64,000 bases of DNA from Tricholomella constricta (lineage: Eukaryota > Basidiomycota > Agaricomycetes > Agaricales > Lyophyllaceae), in NCBI GenBank assembly GCA_013368375.1, contig JAACJP010000002.1, positions 868,001 through 932,000 on the forward strand, given 5' to 3'. Each line of letters begins with the position of its first letter. Position 1 is the stretch's first letter. Below are positions 55,545-64,000 of this stretch, one piece after another. The translations under genes were made by a program, and so were the position numbers. The notes under the pieces are model-generated. The model was not told where the DNA came from. It made no database searches and saw only the letters and a list, made by a program, of their open reading frames with translations.

Positions 55545-56069
55545 GGGACTTCCTCGTAATGTCCCTCAGCCCGGTCTTCTTTGAAAACTCACTCTAGCTC
55601 GATAATTTTGCAATGTGGCTCTTCGATGGACATTGCGGAACTGTTAGGGGAACACCCGTTCGCGCCCTCTGACACTCACCGACCGTCCCCCGACCCGTGC
55701 GATCATTACCGACCAATCACAATCCCAACCCCGACGCTCCGACCCAAGTGTCGGTGTACATACTTATACCTTCCTGTCATTACTCCTCCTTCCAGCGCGC
55801 GCCCGATCTCGACGCCCGACATCCCGACCTTGTGCCCGACCTCGTCCGCACCCTGAGCCACGAGGATCGGACAGCATCAGGAACATGTACATACATGCGC
55901 CGCTGACCATCCAATATCATTTATGTACCATACACCCCAGAGGACCGGCCCTCACGTACTATATTCGCATATAGTCGTCCTCCTGACATGGGGGAATCCT
56001 TTACTCTATTCTCATTGGATTCCCCTCTGCCAGTACGACTAAGCTCTGCTCGGAGGTCGCCCTAACAGC

Positions 56070-56082
56070 AGAATAGAGTAAA
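56070..56082 (+). promoter_or_regulatory. Self-complementary primer-binding site, co-varied form
   Basis: AGAATAGAGTAAA is the exact complement of LTR positions 56000-56012 (TTTACTCTATTCT), about 26 nt after the TATA-like box at 55968-55973. Compared with the young element, both partners carry the matching change (A to T in the LTR strand, T to A in the site). Confidence 0.75.
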
Positions 56083-56193
56083 CTAGAAACCCGACGAAGC
56101 TGACCGATCAGCTTCCACGCTGAAACACGCGTCCGCTACACGCGACCGTCCAACGTGCGCTCGCTCCGATCGCCTGCCCAGTCCCGTTTCGAG

Positions 56194-57187
56194 ATGTCCG
56201 AATTTGGTGACGTGCCGCTACGACTGTCCTCTCCCTGCCTCTCGATGGAGGAGCGGTTAGCAAACATGGAAGCCACAATTTCAGCTCTCTCCGCCTCCAA
56301 CACCTCCAACTCGGCCTCTATGGACTGCCTCTCCGCTCTTTTCAAAGCTTTCATGTCGGGGACACCCCCCAATCCCACCCCCGCTGCTCCCGAAGCAGAC
56401 ACGACCCCTCCGCTGCGTGTCACGACCACTCCGACACCAGGCTCTCCGCAATCGGGATCGCATCACCTCCAACCGTCGCCACCCCCCATTTAGGATGGCG
56501 CCCAATCGGGCGGTCGCACGTTCTTGAACGCGTGCAAGCTCTACTTCTCCCTGTGCGGGGGAAGTTTCGCCGATGACAACGCCCGAATCATATGGGTGCT
56601 GTTGTACATGCAGCATGGGTGAGCAGCTGACTTCGTCAGTCGGGTGTTCCAGTTTGGAACCGCCAAGGATGTCTTTCCCACCTGGAAGGACTTCGAAGAC
56701 ACCTTCCGCGGCGAGTTCTTCCTGTTCGATGAAATCGCCGACGCTGCGCTCACGCTGGAGTCGACGGCGTACTTCCAGAACAGTTGGTCGATCGACAAGT
56801 ACATCGACTCGTTCCGATCCCTGTGGGTCAAGGCGGGCTACCCCGACGGGCGCCACCTGGTCTTCAAATTCCGTCGAGGGATGGACCCCAAGCTCTCGAG
56901 GCGACTCGGAAGCATCACCATGGGTCGCCTGCACGACGAGAAGGTCGAGGAATGGCTGAGGACCACCCGTTCTCAAGATTTCATCATGAGGACGGAGGAC
57001 AACTTCCACCGTAGGGCGATTCCGACAAAGGCGTCGGACAGCCGCACGACCGCCGCCGCAGCTGTACGATGGGCATTCGCTCCTGCCCCCACTCCCGCTC
57101 CCGCTCCCCCCGTACCTCGCGCTCCCACCGCACCAGCCCCTACGCCGCTCCCCCCAGGCGTCCCGATGGACGTTAGATCGGATGCGC
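56194..57187 (+). pseudogene. Gag of the truncated Gypsy element
   Basis: One frame from ATG 56194 (MSEFGDVPLRLSSP) shows the same blocks as the gag at 9520-10581: SMEERLANMEATISALSASN, a Pro-rich linker, FVSRVFQFGTAKDVFPTWKD, ESTAYFQNS, FRRGMDPKLSRRL, and the Ala/Pro-rich part before the knuckle. Stops TAG (56491) and TGA (56620) break it. At the second, the relative has CGA (Arg). A one-base insertion near 57174 precedes the truncation. Confidence 0.87.
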
Positions 57188-57462
57188 GGTGTAGGGACAC
57201 GCTTACATAAGCACCCCGCGCCAACGGCCGGTGTCCCACAGCCGATCCAACGAACTCGATATTTTTGTCAGCCTCCAGTGAACAGGTCATTTATAACAAG
57301 AGGATTCTGAAACCTCCCGGTTTACAACTCCATCCACCTGGTCTCATAGGTCATTTTCTCTCGATGCATCTTCAATCAGCACCAAGTGAGTCCTGATTTC
57401 GACTGAGGGAGGGTCAGAACTATAAAGAAATCCTTCTCTGAGTAGCGATCCTTTCCTTATTC

Positions 57463-57819
57463 ATGGCGGCACTCGTTATTCTAATCATCATTGGGGTCGT
57501 AGTCCTTTCGTTCTTCTTCGGTACACGAAATCGCGTGCTCGGTCTAGACGCTAGGCGTTCCCGACAGCGTCACATCACGTCATCAGGGGCTTGGATGATA
57601 AATCCTTCGGCGTCGACCGGCGATTCTGATATCTCAATCCAGGTCTCTCCCTCTTGCCCCGTGGTCTTCGGCGACTTGGAAAAGAAGGGAAGGGTTCAGG
57701 TAATGGTGACGCCGCCCACGCCTACGAGACGAGAGAATAGCATGGCGGTCCCACACACTGCAAGATGGTACGTCCCTTACCGTGATTTCAGAGGCCACTG
57801 GGAGGCTAACCAACATTGA
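57463..57819 (+). CDS. Small predicted single-pass membrane protein
   Basis: 118 residues in one exon. The N-terminus MAALVILIIIGVVVLSFFFG is a strong membrane anchor or signal anchor, followed by a basic, Ser/Pro-rich tail (DARRSRQRHITSSG). No family is recognised. The frame is open, and the start follows a TCATGG context. It could also be a chance frame next to mobile-element debris; the hydrophobic start and the absence of a competing frame are the only support. Confidence 0.42.
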   Translation: MAALVILIIIGVVVLSFFFGTRNRVLGLDARRSRQRHITSSGAWMINPSASTGDSDISIQVSPSCPVVFGDLEKKGRVQVMVTPPTPTRRENSMAVPHTARWYVPYRDFRGHWEANQH

Positions 57820-58101
57820 TGCCATTCATCACACACATACAATGTTGCATCGTAGAGTCGCATGACCATGGTCAGTGGAGACCGGAATGATATAGACACT
57901 ATATGTAATGGAGATCCAGATTGCGCAGATATAACTATGAATATGCGGTGAATATGGAATGCATAGGATGAAGGTCATGATGTGCGTAAGCTGAAGTAGT
58001 CGAGCAAGCAAGACGGAAGGTAGAAAGAAACTGTACGAGGGCGGAACAGCAGAAGAGTGCACAGCATACGATCAGATGTAGACAAATAGCAAAATAATAA
58101 G

Positions 58102-59322
58102 TCAAAATCTATCAGCATCAAAGGACAAGGATTCGAAATGAAGCGAGTCCAATCGCATTTCAAAACTTATCTCTCCCTGCCCGAGCGCTGGCACTGACGT
58201 GGCGCTAGGTTTTGGAGTGAAGGGTCCATGATCCTCAGTTATGAAGTTGGGAGGAAGGGGGGTCGATTCATCTGTAGGGGTATCTGGTCCGGAAGAAGAA
58301 GCAGTTGATGGTCCCGTCGGATCGCGGGACATGCATGTAGGAGTGACTTCCGAAAATTCATCGCCTGAAAAGGAGAAGATGCGTTGCAAACTCATCATCG
58401 AAAATCGACGCCCATTGGACTTCATCTGCGTCGATGGATCGGGTGAGGGACTTCGAGTATCTCGGTGATCAAAGATCAAAGAAGATGAAGATGTCAATGA
58501 AGTGCCGGGATGGGCGTCGGAAGGTGAAGGACAATAGGATGATGAGGAATATCCCGCGGGGGGAGGGGATTGGGTTGAACTTCGCGGGGCGTCGAAGGAA
58601 GATACAGAAGAGCGTGACTGAATCGTTGACTGGGGGGAAAAGAGTTGAGAGAAGACCGCTGAGCTACGGCGAGACATGGTAGGTGTTCTGCTCCTTGGTG
58701 GAAGCTCCCCAGTGCCGGTGATCGAGCTGGAGGTAAAAACATCCTGAGCCTTCGGTTTCGTGCGTGACGAACGTTTCCCGACATTTCTGATAGATCGAAA
58801 TGCTTTGGAAGCACGAGATTTGAAAGATTTGGCGGGCTTTGCGGTAGAGCCGCGAAAAGGGTGTTGAATATCATCTCCATGTCTTCTAAGCTTGATGACC
58901 TCCACGATTTCTGAGTCGTTTCCCAAACATCTCCCATCATTCAGCACTTCTTGGTCCAAGTCCAAGTCCATCTCGTCGTCGGATTCAGGATATTCACTGT
59001 CCATCAGGACGTCTAATACCGACTTGTTCTCCAAACTCTTCCTCGGCATAAGAACTGCGTTACGTGATGCGAATGGACCAGCAGCATGGCGATGAAAGAT
59101 GGGGGCTTGCGATTCGGTTTGGAACATACTGAGCGCGCCATCGAGAAATGGAATGTCGGGGGCAGTGGTCAAGAGAGGTACCTCATTTGCATCGAAGCAG
59201 CACCATGCCGGGGTGTCCTCCTCTTCCGGGGGAACGACAAAAACATTTGGCATTTGCATCGAGGGGGATGTTGGCAGGGCCTGGACATGATAAGGTATAC
59301 TTGTAAGGAGCGTGGGCGGCAT
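58102..59322 (-). CDS. Serine-rich conserved orphan protein
   Basis: 406 residues in one uninterrupted frame from MPPTLLTSIPYHVQALP. The N-terminus has a short hydrophobic/acidic part (NVFVVPPEEEDTP, then FLDGALSMFQ). The middle has an acidic SDDEMDLDLDQEVLND and a basic KSFKSRASKAFRSIRNVGKR. The rest is a long Ser/Pro-rich disordered region with many possible phosphosites. The C-terminus EISFEMRLDSLHFESLSFDA looks structured. No domain is recognised. It is divergent from glucosidase I, with 160 bp between start codons. The long open frame with mixed composition supports a real gene. Confidence 0.75.
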   Translation of the reverse strand: MPPTLLTSIPYHVQALPTSPSMQMPNVFVVPPEEEDTPAWCCFDANEVPLLTTAPDIPFLDGALSMFQTESQAPIFHRHAAGPFASRNAVLMPRKSLENKSVLDVLMDSEYPESDDEMDLDLDQEVLNDGRCLGNDSEIVEVIKLRRHGDDIQHPFRGSTAKPAKSFKSRASKAFRSIRNVGKRSSRTKPKAQDVFTSSSITGTGELPPRSRTPTMSRRSSAVFSQLFSPQSTIQSRSSVSSFDAPRSSTQSPPPAGYSSSSYCPSPSDAHPGTSLTSSSSLIFDHRDTRSPSPDPSTQMKSNGRRFSMMSLQRIFSFSGDEFSEVTPTCMSRDPTGPSTASSSGPDTPTDESTPLPPNFITEDHGPFTPKPSATSVPALGQGEISFEMRLDSLHFESLSFDADRF

Positions 59323-59482
59323 TCTGGCCGGGGAAGAGCGCTGAGAGAGCGTGTTTGAGGACGAGCCAAATGCAAGAACCGTTCAACTTGAACCTCAGGC
59401 GCTTGTCAGCCAGTCAAATTCTGATCACGTGCCCGCGGTACCTCTGATCGCTGTAGTCGTGGAACGAACAAACTCTACGGCC

Positions 59483-62400
59483 ATGAAGTTCGGTAGGCAG
59501 CTGACGCTGCTCTCACTGGGACTGCTAGTCCTATCAGTGGACACAAATGATACCCTTCTATGGGGCCCTTACAGGCCAAACCTTTACTTTGGCCTCCGCC
59601 CACGGATCCCCCAGTCGCTTATGACCGGACTTATGTGGTTCGGCACTCATGACTACCAGTCTATCGGCCGTGGGTCCTCTAAGTAAGTTCACCGTATCCG
59701 CACCTCACCTCTGTACATCTGTAGGAACGCGTCATGCATGTGATCAAGCCGACAAACTAGACAGCTACACTTGGACGGAGTATGATGCACGTCAAGGCGG
59801 TGTGCAGGTCATACGGGACAGCGCAAACAATGTACAAATCACGACCGAGTTTCTTAAAGTCGCTGGTGGAGACCACGGAGGCAGTTGGGCCGCTCGAGTC
59901 AAGGGAGAACCCATTAAACCTGGTGTGTCACCACGCCTCTGTCCACGGCGGCATCGTTGCTTATATATCTAAATTAGATGTGCCATCCCGCATTTCTACC
60001 ATATTCTACTTCGGGCTTGAAGGAATCGGAGGGCTTGAAATGGAGACCGACGAGGACGAGAACGTAGGCAACCTGTCCCAAGCTATCTGATGTACATCCA
60101 ACCTACAATTTTCAGGGCATCAAAGGCGAATTCAGGCTTTCTGGTTCGACTCCCCAATTGCATGACTTTGTCATTCGCGTTGTTGATGGTAAATACACCT
60201 CTTTTAACCTACGCCAATCGCCAATACTTCTGCAGGTCAAGATAACAAGGCCGTCACTGAAGGACCGCACGCCGAAGCCTTCGGAGAACGGATTGGAAAA
60301 ACTCATTTTGTCGGCCGGCCTATTCCTGCTGGTCATATATGGGAAGTCAAAGGTCAGGTTATATCTTTACGCACGTTAAGCAGATTCTAACTTTTTTTCA
60401 TGTTCAGATTCAATAATGAAGGCATTAATAGACCGCGCTCGTGAAGTCGTCGCTCCCTACCAAGATCCTGCGACAGGTCCTCCAGACCCTTCATACGTGC
60501 TCCAGCTCCCTAATGAGGTCTACACCGGTAGCAATCTCTTTGCTGTTCAAAAGCTGTTCGACGGAGCCTTTCAATACGATGTTTTCTTCGAGAGTGCAAG
60601 CTCTAAGCAGAAGCTCAGTTGTACGTCCCCGCGTGTCATGACGTTTTTGCCTTTATAATTTTTTTCCCGCCCAGCATCAATTTTAGACCAAGGAATCCCA
60701 GCGCTGGTCGCGTCATACGGAGAACGTTTCCGAGCCGTCTTCCCGCATCCTCCAGATTACCCCAAGGAGAAAGAACAGTCATTAGAAGGCTTTTCCAAGG
60801 CTATCACATCCAACCTCATGGCAGGGGTGGGTTACTTCTATGGGACATCGATCGTCAACCGCAAGTTTTCATATGAATGGGACGAGGATGAAGACGCACC
60901 ATCCAATAATGGCCAAGAAAAGGACGACGATCAAGTCCAAGGGGGCGCCCGACTGACCGACCCGAAGGCATTGTTAACAGCTACCCCTAGTCGCAGCTTC
61001 TTCCCGCGAGGCTTCTATTGGTAAATCATCTTCTTATGATGTTCGTTAATCTTGAAATTTTCTTCAAGGGACGAGGGCTTCCACCTGTTGCATATTGGTC
61101 AATGGGATAACGACTTCAGGTTAGTATTGGACGTGCTGAATTCAATTTGAATGACAACTTCATCGGGATAGCCTTGAAATCCTGAAAGATTGGATTGGCC
61201 TAATTGACGATGACGGATGGGTGGCACGAGAACAGATTCTAGGAGAGGAAGCTAGGAGCAAGGTTGGTTGACTAAAATCACTGTATCGTATACATGACAC
61301 TAATCAACGCCGCACTCTCCTAGGTCCCTCAGGAATTCCAAACACAAGTGCCAAATTACGCAAACCCGCCTACACTGGCTATGGCTGTCACAGCGTTCAT
61401 CTCCCGCATCAAAATCAACACCGACGCCAAAGGACCCTCCGCAAAAGATCTTGGGTTGGACCTTGGCATGGGGATGGCTGGAGATGCTCAACTTCCGCTA
61501 ACAGCAGGCTCGTCATCTGCTTCAAACATTGCAAATGGAAGCCAATACCTCGAATCCCCTGAACTCGCCTTGTCTTTCCTGAAGTCGATATACAAGCCTC
61601 TGAAGCGACATTATGAGTGGTTCCGGCGCACACAACGAGGTCAGATTAAGCAGTACTCCCGTGTGGCTAGATCAAGGACGGAGGGGTATCGCTGGCGGGG
61701 CAGGTCGGAGCTCCATGTTTTGACAAGCGGTATGGACGATTACCCGCGCGGCCCGCCGCACGCAGGAGAATTGCATTTGGATCTCATCTCGTGGATGGCC
61801 TTTTTCACGCACACCATGAAGGAGATTGCGGGCTACATCGGCGAACTTGATGATGAGATTTCTTTCGGGGAAATTGAAAAAGCTATCTTGGGTAACATTG
61901 ACGGTGCGTCAATCGTTTCAAACTTTCACATGAACCAGTAAATGGACTTTCGTGTGGCAGACTTGCATTGGAACGAAGAACAAAAGATGTATTGCGACGT
62001 CAATGTGAACGATGAAGGTTGTTAAACGGGACTATCCTCTTTTTATCACTAATTCTTACATCCTTTGCCGTCAGACGAATCATACCATATATGCCACAAG
62101 GGCTATCTCTCCTTATTTCCCTTCTTCTTGTCGCTCCTCCCTCCCTCCTCTCCTCAACTTGGCCATATTTTTAACATTTTGCGAGACCCCGAACATCTCT
62201 GGTCCCAATTCGGAATCCGGAGTTTATCTGCTTCGCACCCTCAATTTGGTCAAGGCGAAAACTACTGGAAAGGGCCCATCTGGGTGCAGATGAATTACCT
62301 CATCTTGAGAGCGCTCCATACGGTGACTTTCTTCCGATTGCTCGCGTATAACAGATCGTGGAGCTGAAGTGTGTTTGAAAGAATTACGCTGCGCAACCTG

Positions 62401-62752
62401 GTCCCTATCAATCTAGGGCTAAGCAGATCTACAACGAGTTGAGGAAGAACGTCATCGATAATGTATTCAAGGTCGGTGTCATGTCATACCTATGAATAAC
62501 TTTGGTAATTCCCGATTTTAGGAATACGAACGGACAGGCTATGTATGGGAGCAGTATGATCCAATAACTGGAGAAGGGAAGAGGAGGTGGGTGCATCCAG
62601 ATCATAATCCTTGTGAACTACTTCCGACCGGTATTGCAGTCACCCATTTACAGGTTGGACGTCATTGACCACATTAAGTACGTGGATATTTGTTTCTCAA
62701 ACTCGAATATACCTGACAAATATTCTCCGTAGTCCTTGCGGAGAAGTACTAG
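59483..62752 (+). CDS. CWH41: Mannosyl-oligosaccharide glucosidase (GH63, glucosidase I)
   Basis: The start ATG 59483 opens a signal/anchor ([20 protein letters not shown]), followed by [20 protein letters not shown] and [10 protein letters not shown], the hallmark N-terminus of GH63. Later exons give [18 protein letters not shown] and [18 protein letters not shown]. Central exons carry [14 protein letters not shown] text and [25 protein letters not shown], then [20 protein letters not shown] and [20 protein letters not shown]. The last exons end [32 protein letters not shown] and [15 protein letters not shown]. About a dozen introns are needed; the last (62679-62732) restores LILAEKY. The enzyme removes the outermost glucose of N-glycans in the ER lumen and starts glycan trimming. 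Confidence 0.94.
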
Positions 62753-63240
62753 ATGTTTGGCTTCTAACAGCTACCCTACTATACATAGGGCTCGCATGTG
62801 CATTCAGTTTCATTACTGAAAAGTCGTATATCAGAAAAATCCCATCTATGTCCTACCGAAGCTTTTTGCGTCCTTGAAAGACGTCTCGCCAACCAGCTTA
62901 CACAGCATTGCGCCTTGTGACTCCCAACCGTTGTGCGACCCAATGACTCTGCTGCTGATGCGATAGATCGATGGAAGTCCATTCCTATTTGGGCGGGTTG
63001 GTAAGGGGTAGTGAAACATTTGAACAGCCATTCAATTTATGCCTGGAACACGGCAGCAGTGTCAAGCTCTTTAGCCCCATTGTTGAAACAGGCAGAAGAA
63101 AAGAATGGAACGAAGAATGCCAGGAGATCGTATTGATCTCTCTCCGACTTGTTCTTTTTGGGAGGTTAAAATGTTTTTTGTTGACTACTAAAGGCAATAC
63201 AGTATGAAATAAACAAAGCAAATCCTACAATTATTCCACG
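62753..63240. other. Intergenic stretch between glucosidase I and formin genes
   Basis: The two genes converge here. Short frames on both strands lack motifs. It contains the 3' ends and terminators of both genes, but no clear polyadenylation signal stands out. Confidence 0.4.
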
Positions 63241-64000
63241 TTATTGATTTTCACCAGATTCTTCCTCCTGGATGTCATGGATTTCAGTAGCCAGAGGAGA
63301 TCCGGGAATCTCACCAACACCAGATGCTGATTCCGTTCTCCGTCGCCTCCGTCGCTGTGGAGCTGGTACTATAGGCGATGCGGCTGGAGTTGCGAATCCG
63401 TCAGATTTTAGCCGCGCCAGCATATCGCGAGCGATGTCTGCGGTGTCCCCAGAGGGTATAGAATTCTCCAATGTCACAGATAATGGCGCAGAGGGACGTG
63501 AATCCGCGCTCGGCCTAGGCCTGCGCGCCCGGCGGCCGACGGTGTCGCCGTTGCGCAGTTTCTCCAGAAGCGTGTCAAGCACATCAGCGTTTTCGTCGGG
63601 AAGGGTGATGAGAGCTTTCTCGCGGATCTGCCTCTGCTCTTCCAACGCTTGCTTGCGTTTCTCCACAGCCTGTCTTTCTTCCGCTGCTGTTTGATTGTCC
63701 ATCTGGCATTTCTACAAAGTTGATGAATTAGCTGGTATCCAAGAAGAATTCCAAAAAGTTCACCTTGTAGGATGTCACAAAGGTTTTAAAAATTCCATAG
63801 AATTCGGATGATGACATATTCTTGTCCTCTTCACCGTAATAGCTAACGGCGTCTGTGAACGTAGAATCGGCATTGTTGACGTCGTGAATCAGGTCTTCCA
63901 CCTGTACATTCGCCTTCTTAACGAACGACCACATCTGCTTGCCATACTTGTCATTTTCGTCGAGATCTGCGAAATATTCCCCCAGCTCCAGGCGGATTCG
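63241..64000 (-). CDS. Formin, C-terminal part (cut by window edge)
   Basis: The minus strand from 64000 encodes RLELGEYFADLDENDKYGKQ, then MWSFVKKANVQVEDLIHDVN and SSSEFYGIFKTFVTSYK, the end of an FH2 domain. An intron (63712-63763) leads to the last exon: a coiled region (AAEERQAVEKRKQALEEQRQ), then LDTLLEKLRNGD, a DAD-like amphipathic segment followed by a basic RRARRPRP, and a polybasic QRRRRRRTES near the end. Formins of the Bni1/SepA type nucleate linear actin for polar growth, septation and cable formation. The N-terminus, Rho-binding domain and most of FH2 lie beyond the window. Confidence 0.87.

Larger units (their letters stand above)
55642..57187 (+). mobile_element. Truncated plus-strand Gypsy element (5' LTR and gag only)
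   Basis: The LTR 55642-56067 (TGTTAGGGG...CCCTAACA, 426 bp) is followed by a primer site (56070-56082) and gag. Similarity to other copies ends near 57187, just after the start of the zinc-knuckle linker, with no pol or 3' LTR. It lies head to head with the young element, 97 bp away. Confidence 0.88.

Overview
This window looks like a nuclear chromosome segment of a mushroom-forming basidiomycete (Agaricomycete). The genes have many short GT-AG introns of about 45-65 bp. The housekeeping proteins are fungal (class V myosin, Vps2, COG4, glucosidase I, a Zn2Cys6 regulator, a formin). The mobile elements are also typical of this group: Plavaka-like transposase, pogo-like transposase, DUF6532 gene debris, Tf1/sushi-type chromoviral Gypsy elements and a tyrosine-recombinase (Ngaro-like) retroelement.

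Layout. Bases 1-14,214 are a graveyard of mobile elements: a decayed Ulp1-peptidase-like gene, the C-terminal end of a Plavaka-like transposase, a broken minus-strand Gypsy chromovirus (2647-11079) whose gag is split by a 2.2-kb non-coding LTR-like insert (about 7280-9519), a DUF6532 fragment and a pogo-like transposase gene with an intact D-D-D triad. A degraded orphan gene follows (14410-15337, minus).

Bases 15,514-40,794 are a compact block of host genes: myosin V, AN1 zinc-finger protein, VPS2, COG4, a GH3 beta-glucosidase with PA14 domain, a C2orf76/UPF0538 protein, a Ydj1-type DnaJ with CaaX end, a Nit2-type nitrilase, a DAG/sphingoid-base kinase, UMP-CMP kinase, Nup37 and a Zn2Cys6 transcription factor. 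Several pairs are divergent, with only 66-210 bp between start codons.

Bases 41,429-57,190 are a second mobile-element island. Two solo LTRs lie head to head. Next is a very young Gypsy chromovirus (43430-55544, two 504-bp LTRs, target duplication GGGAC, intact 1341-residue pol frame). A complete Ngaro-like element of about 5.72 kb (48574-54296) sits inside its gag gene. A truncated plus-strand Gypsy copy (5' LTR and gag) follows. The last part, 57,463-64,000, returns to host genes: a small membrane protein, a serine-rich orphan, glucosidase I of the ER, and the C-terminus of a formin cut by the window edge.

The strongest observations are these. (1) The Gypsy elements carry a 13-nt primer-binding site complementary to the start of their own LTR transcript, and it co-varies between copies, which indicates self-priming. 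(2) The nested YR element has split direct repeats A1-B1-A2-B2 and inserted without target duplication, with a probable 297-bp intron that holds a 28-bp minisatellite. (3) The LTR-like insert combines about 18 TGACTCA boxes with a 176-bp tandem array of co-varying hairpins. Splice sites and repeat edges were read by eye; no alignment or database search was run.
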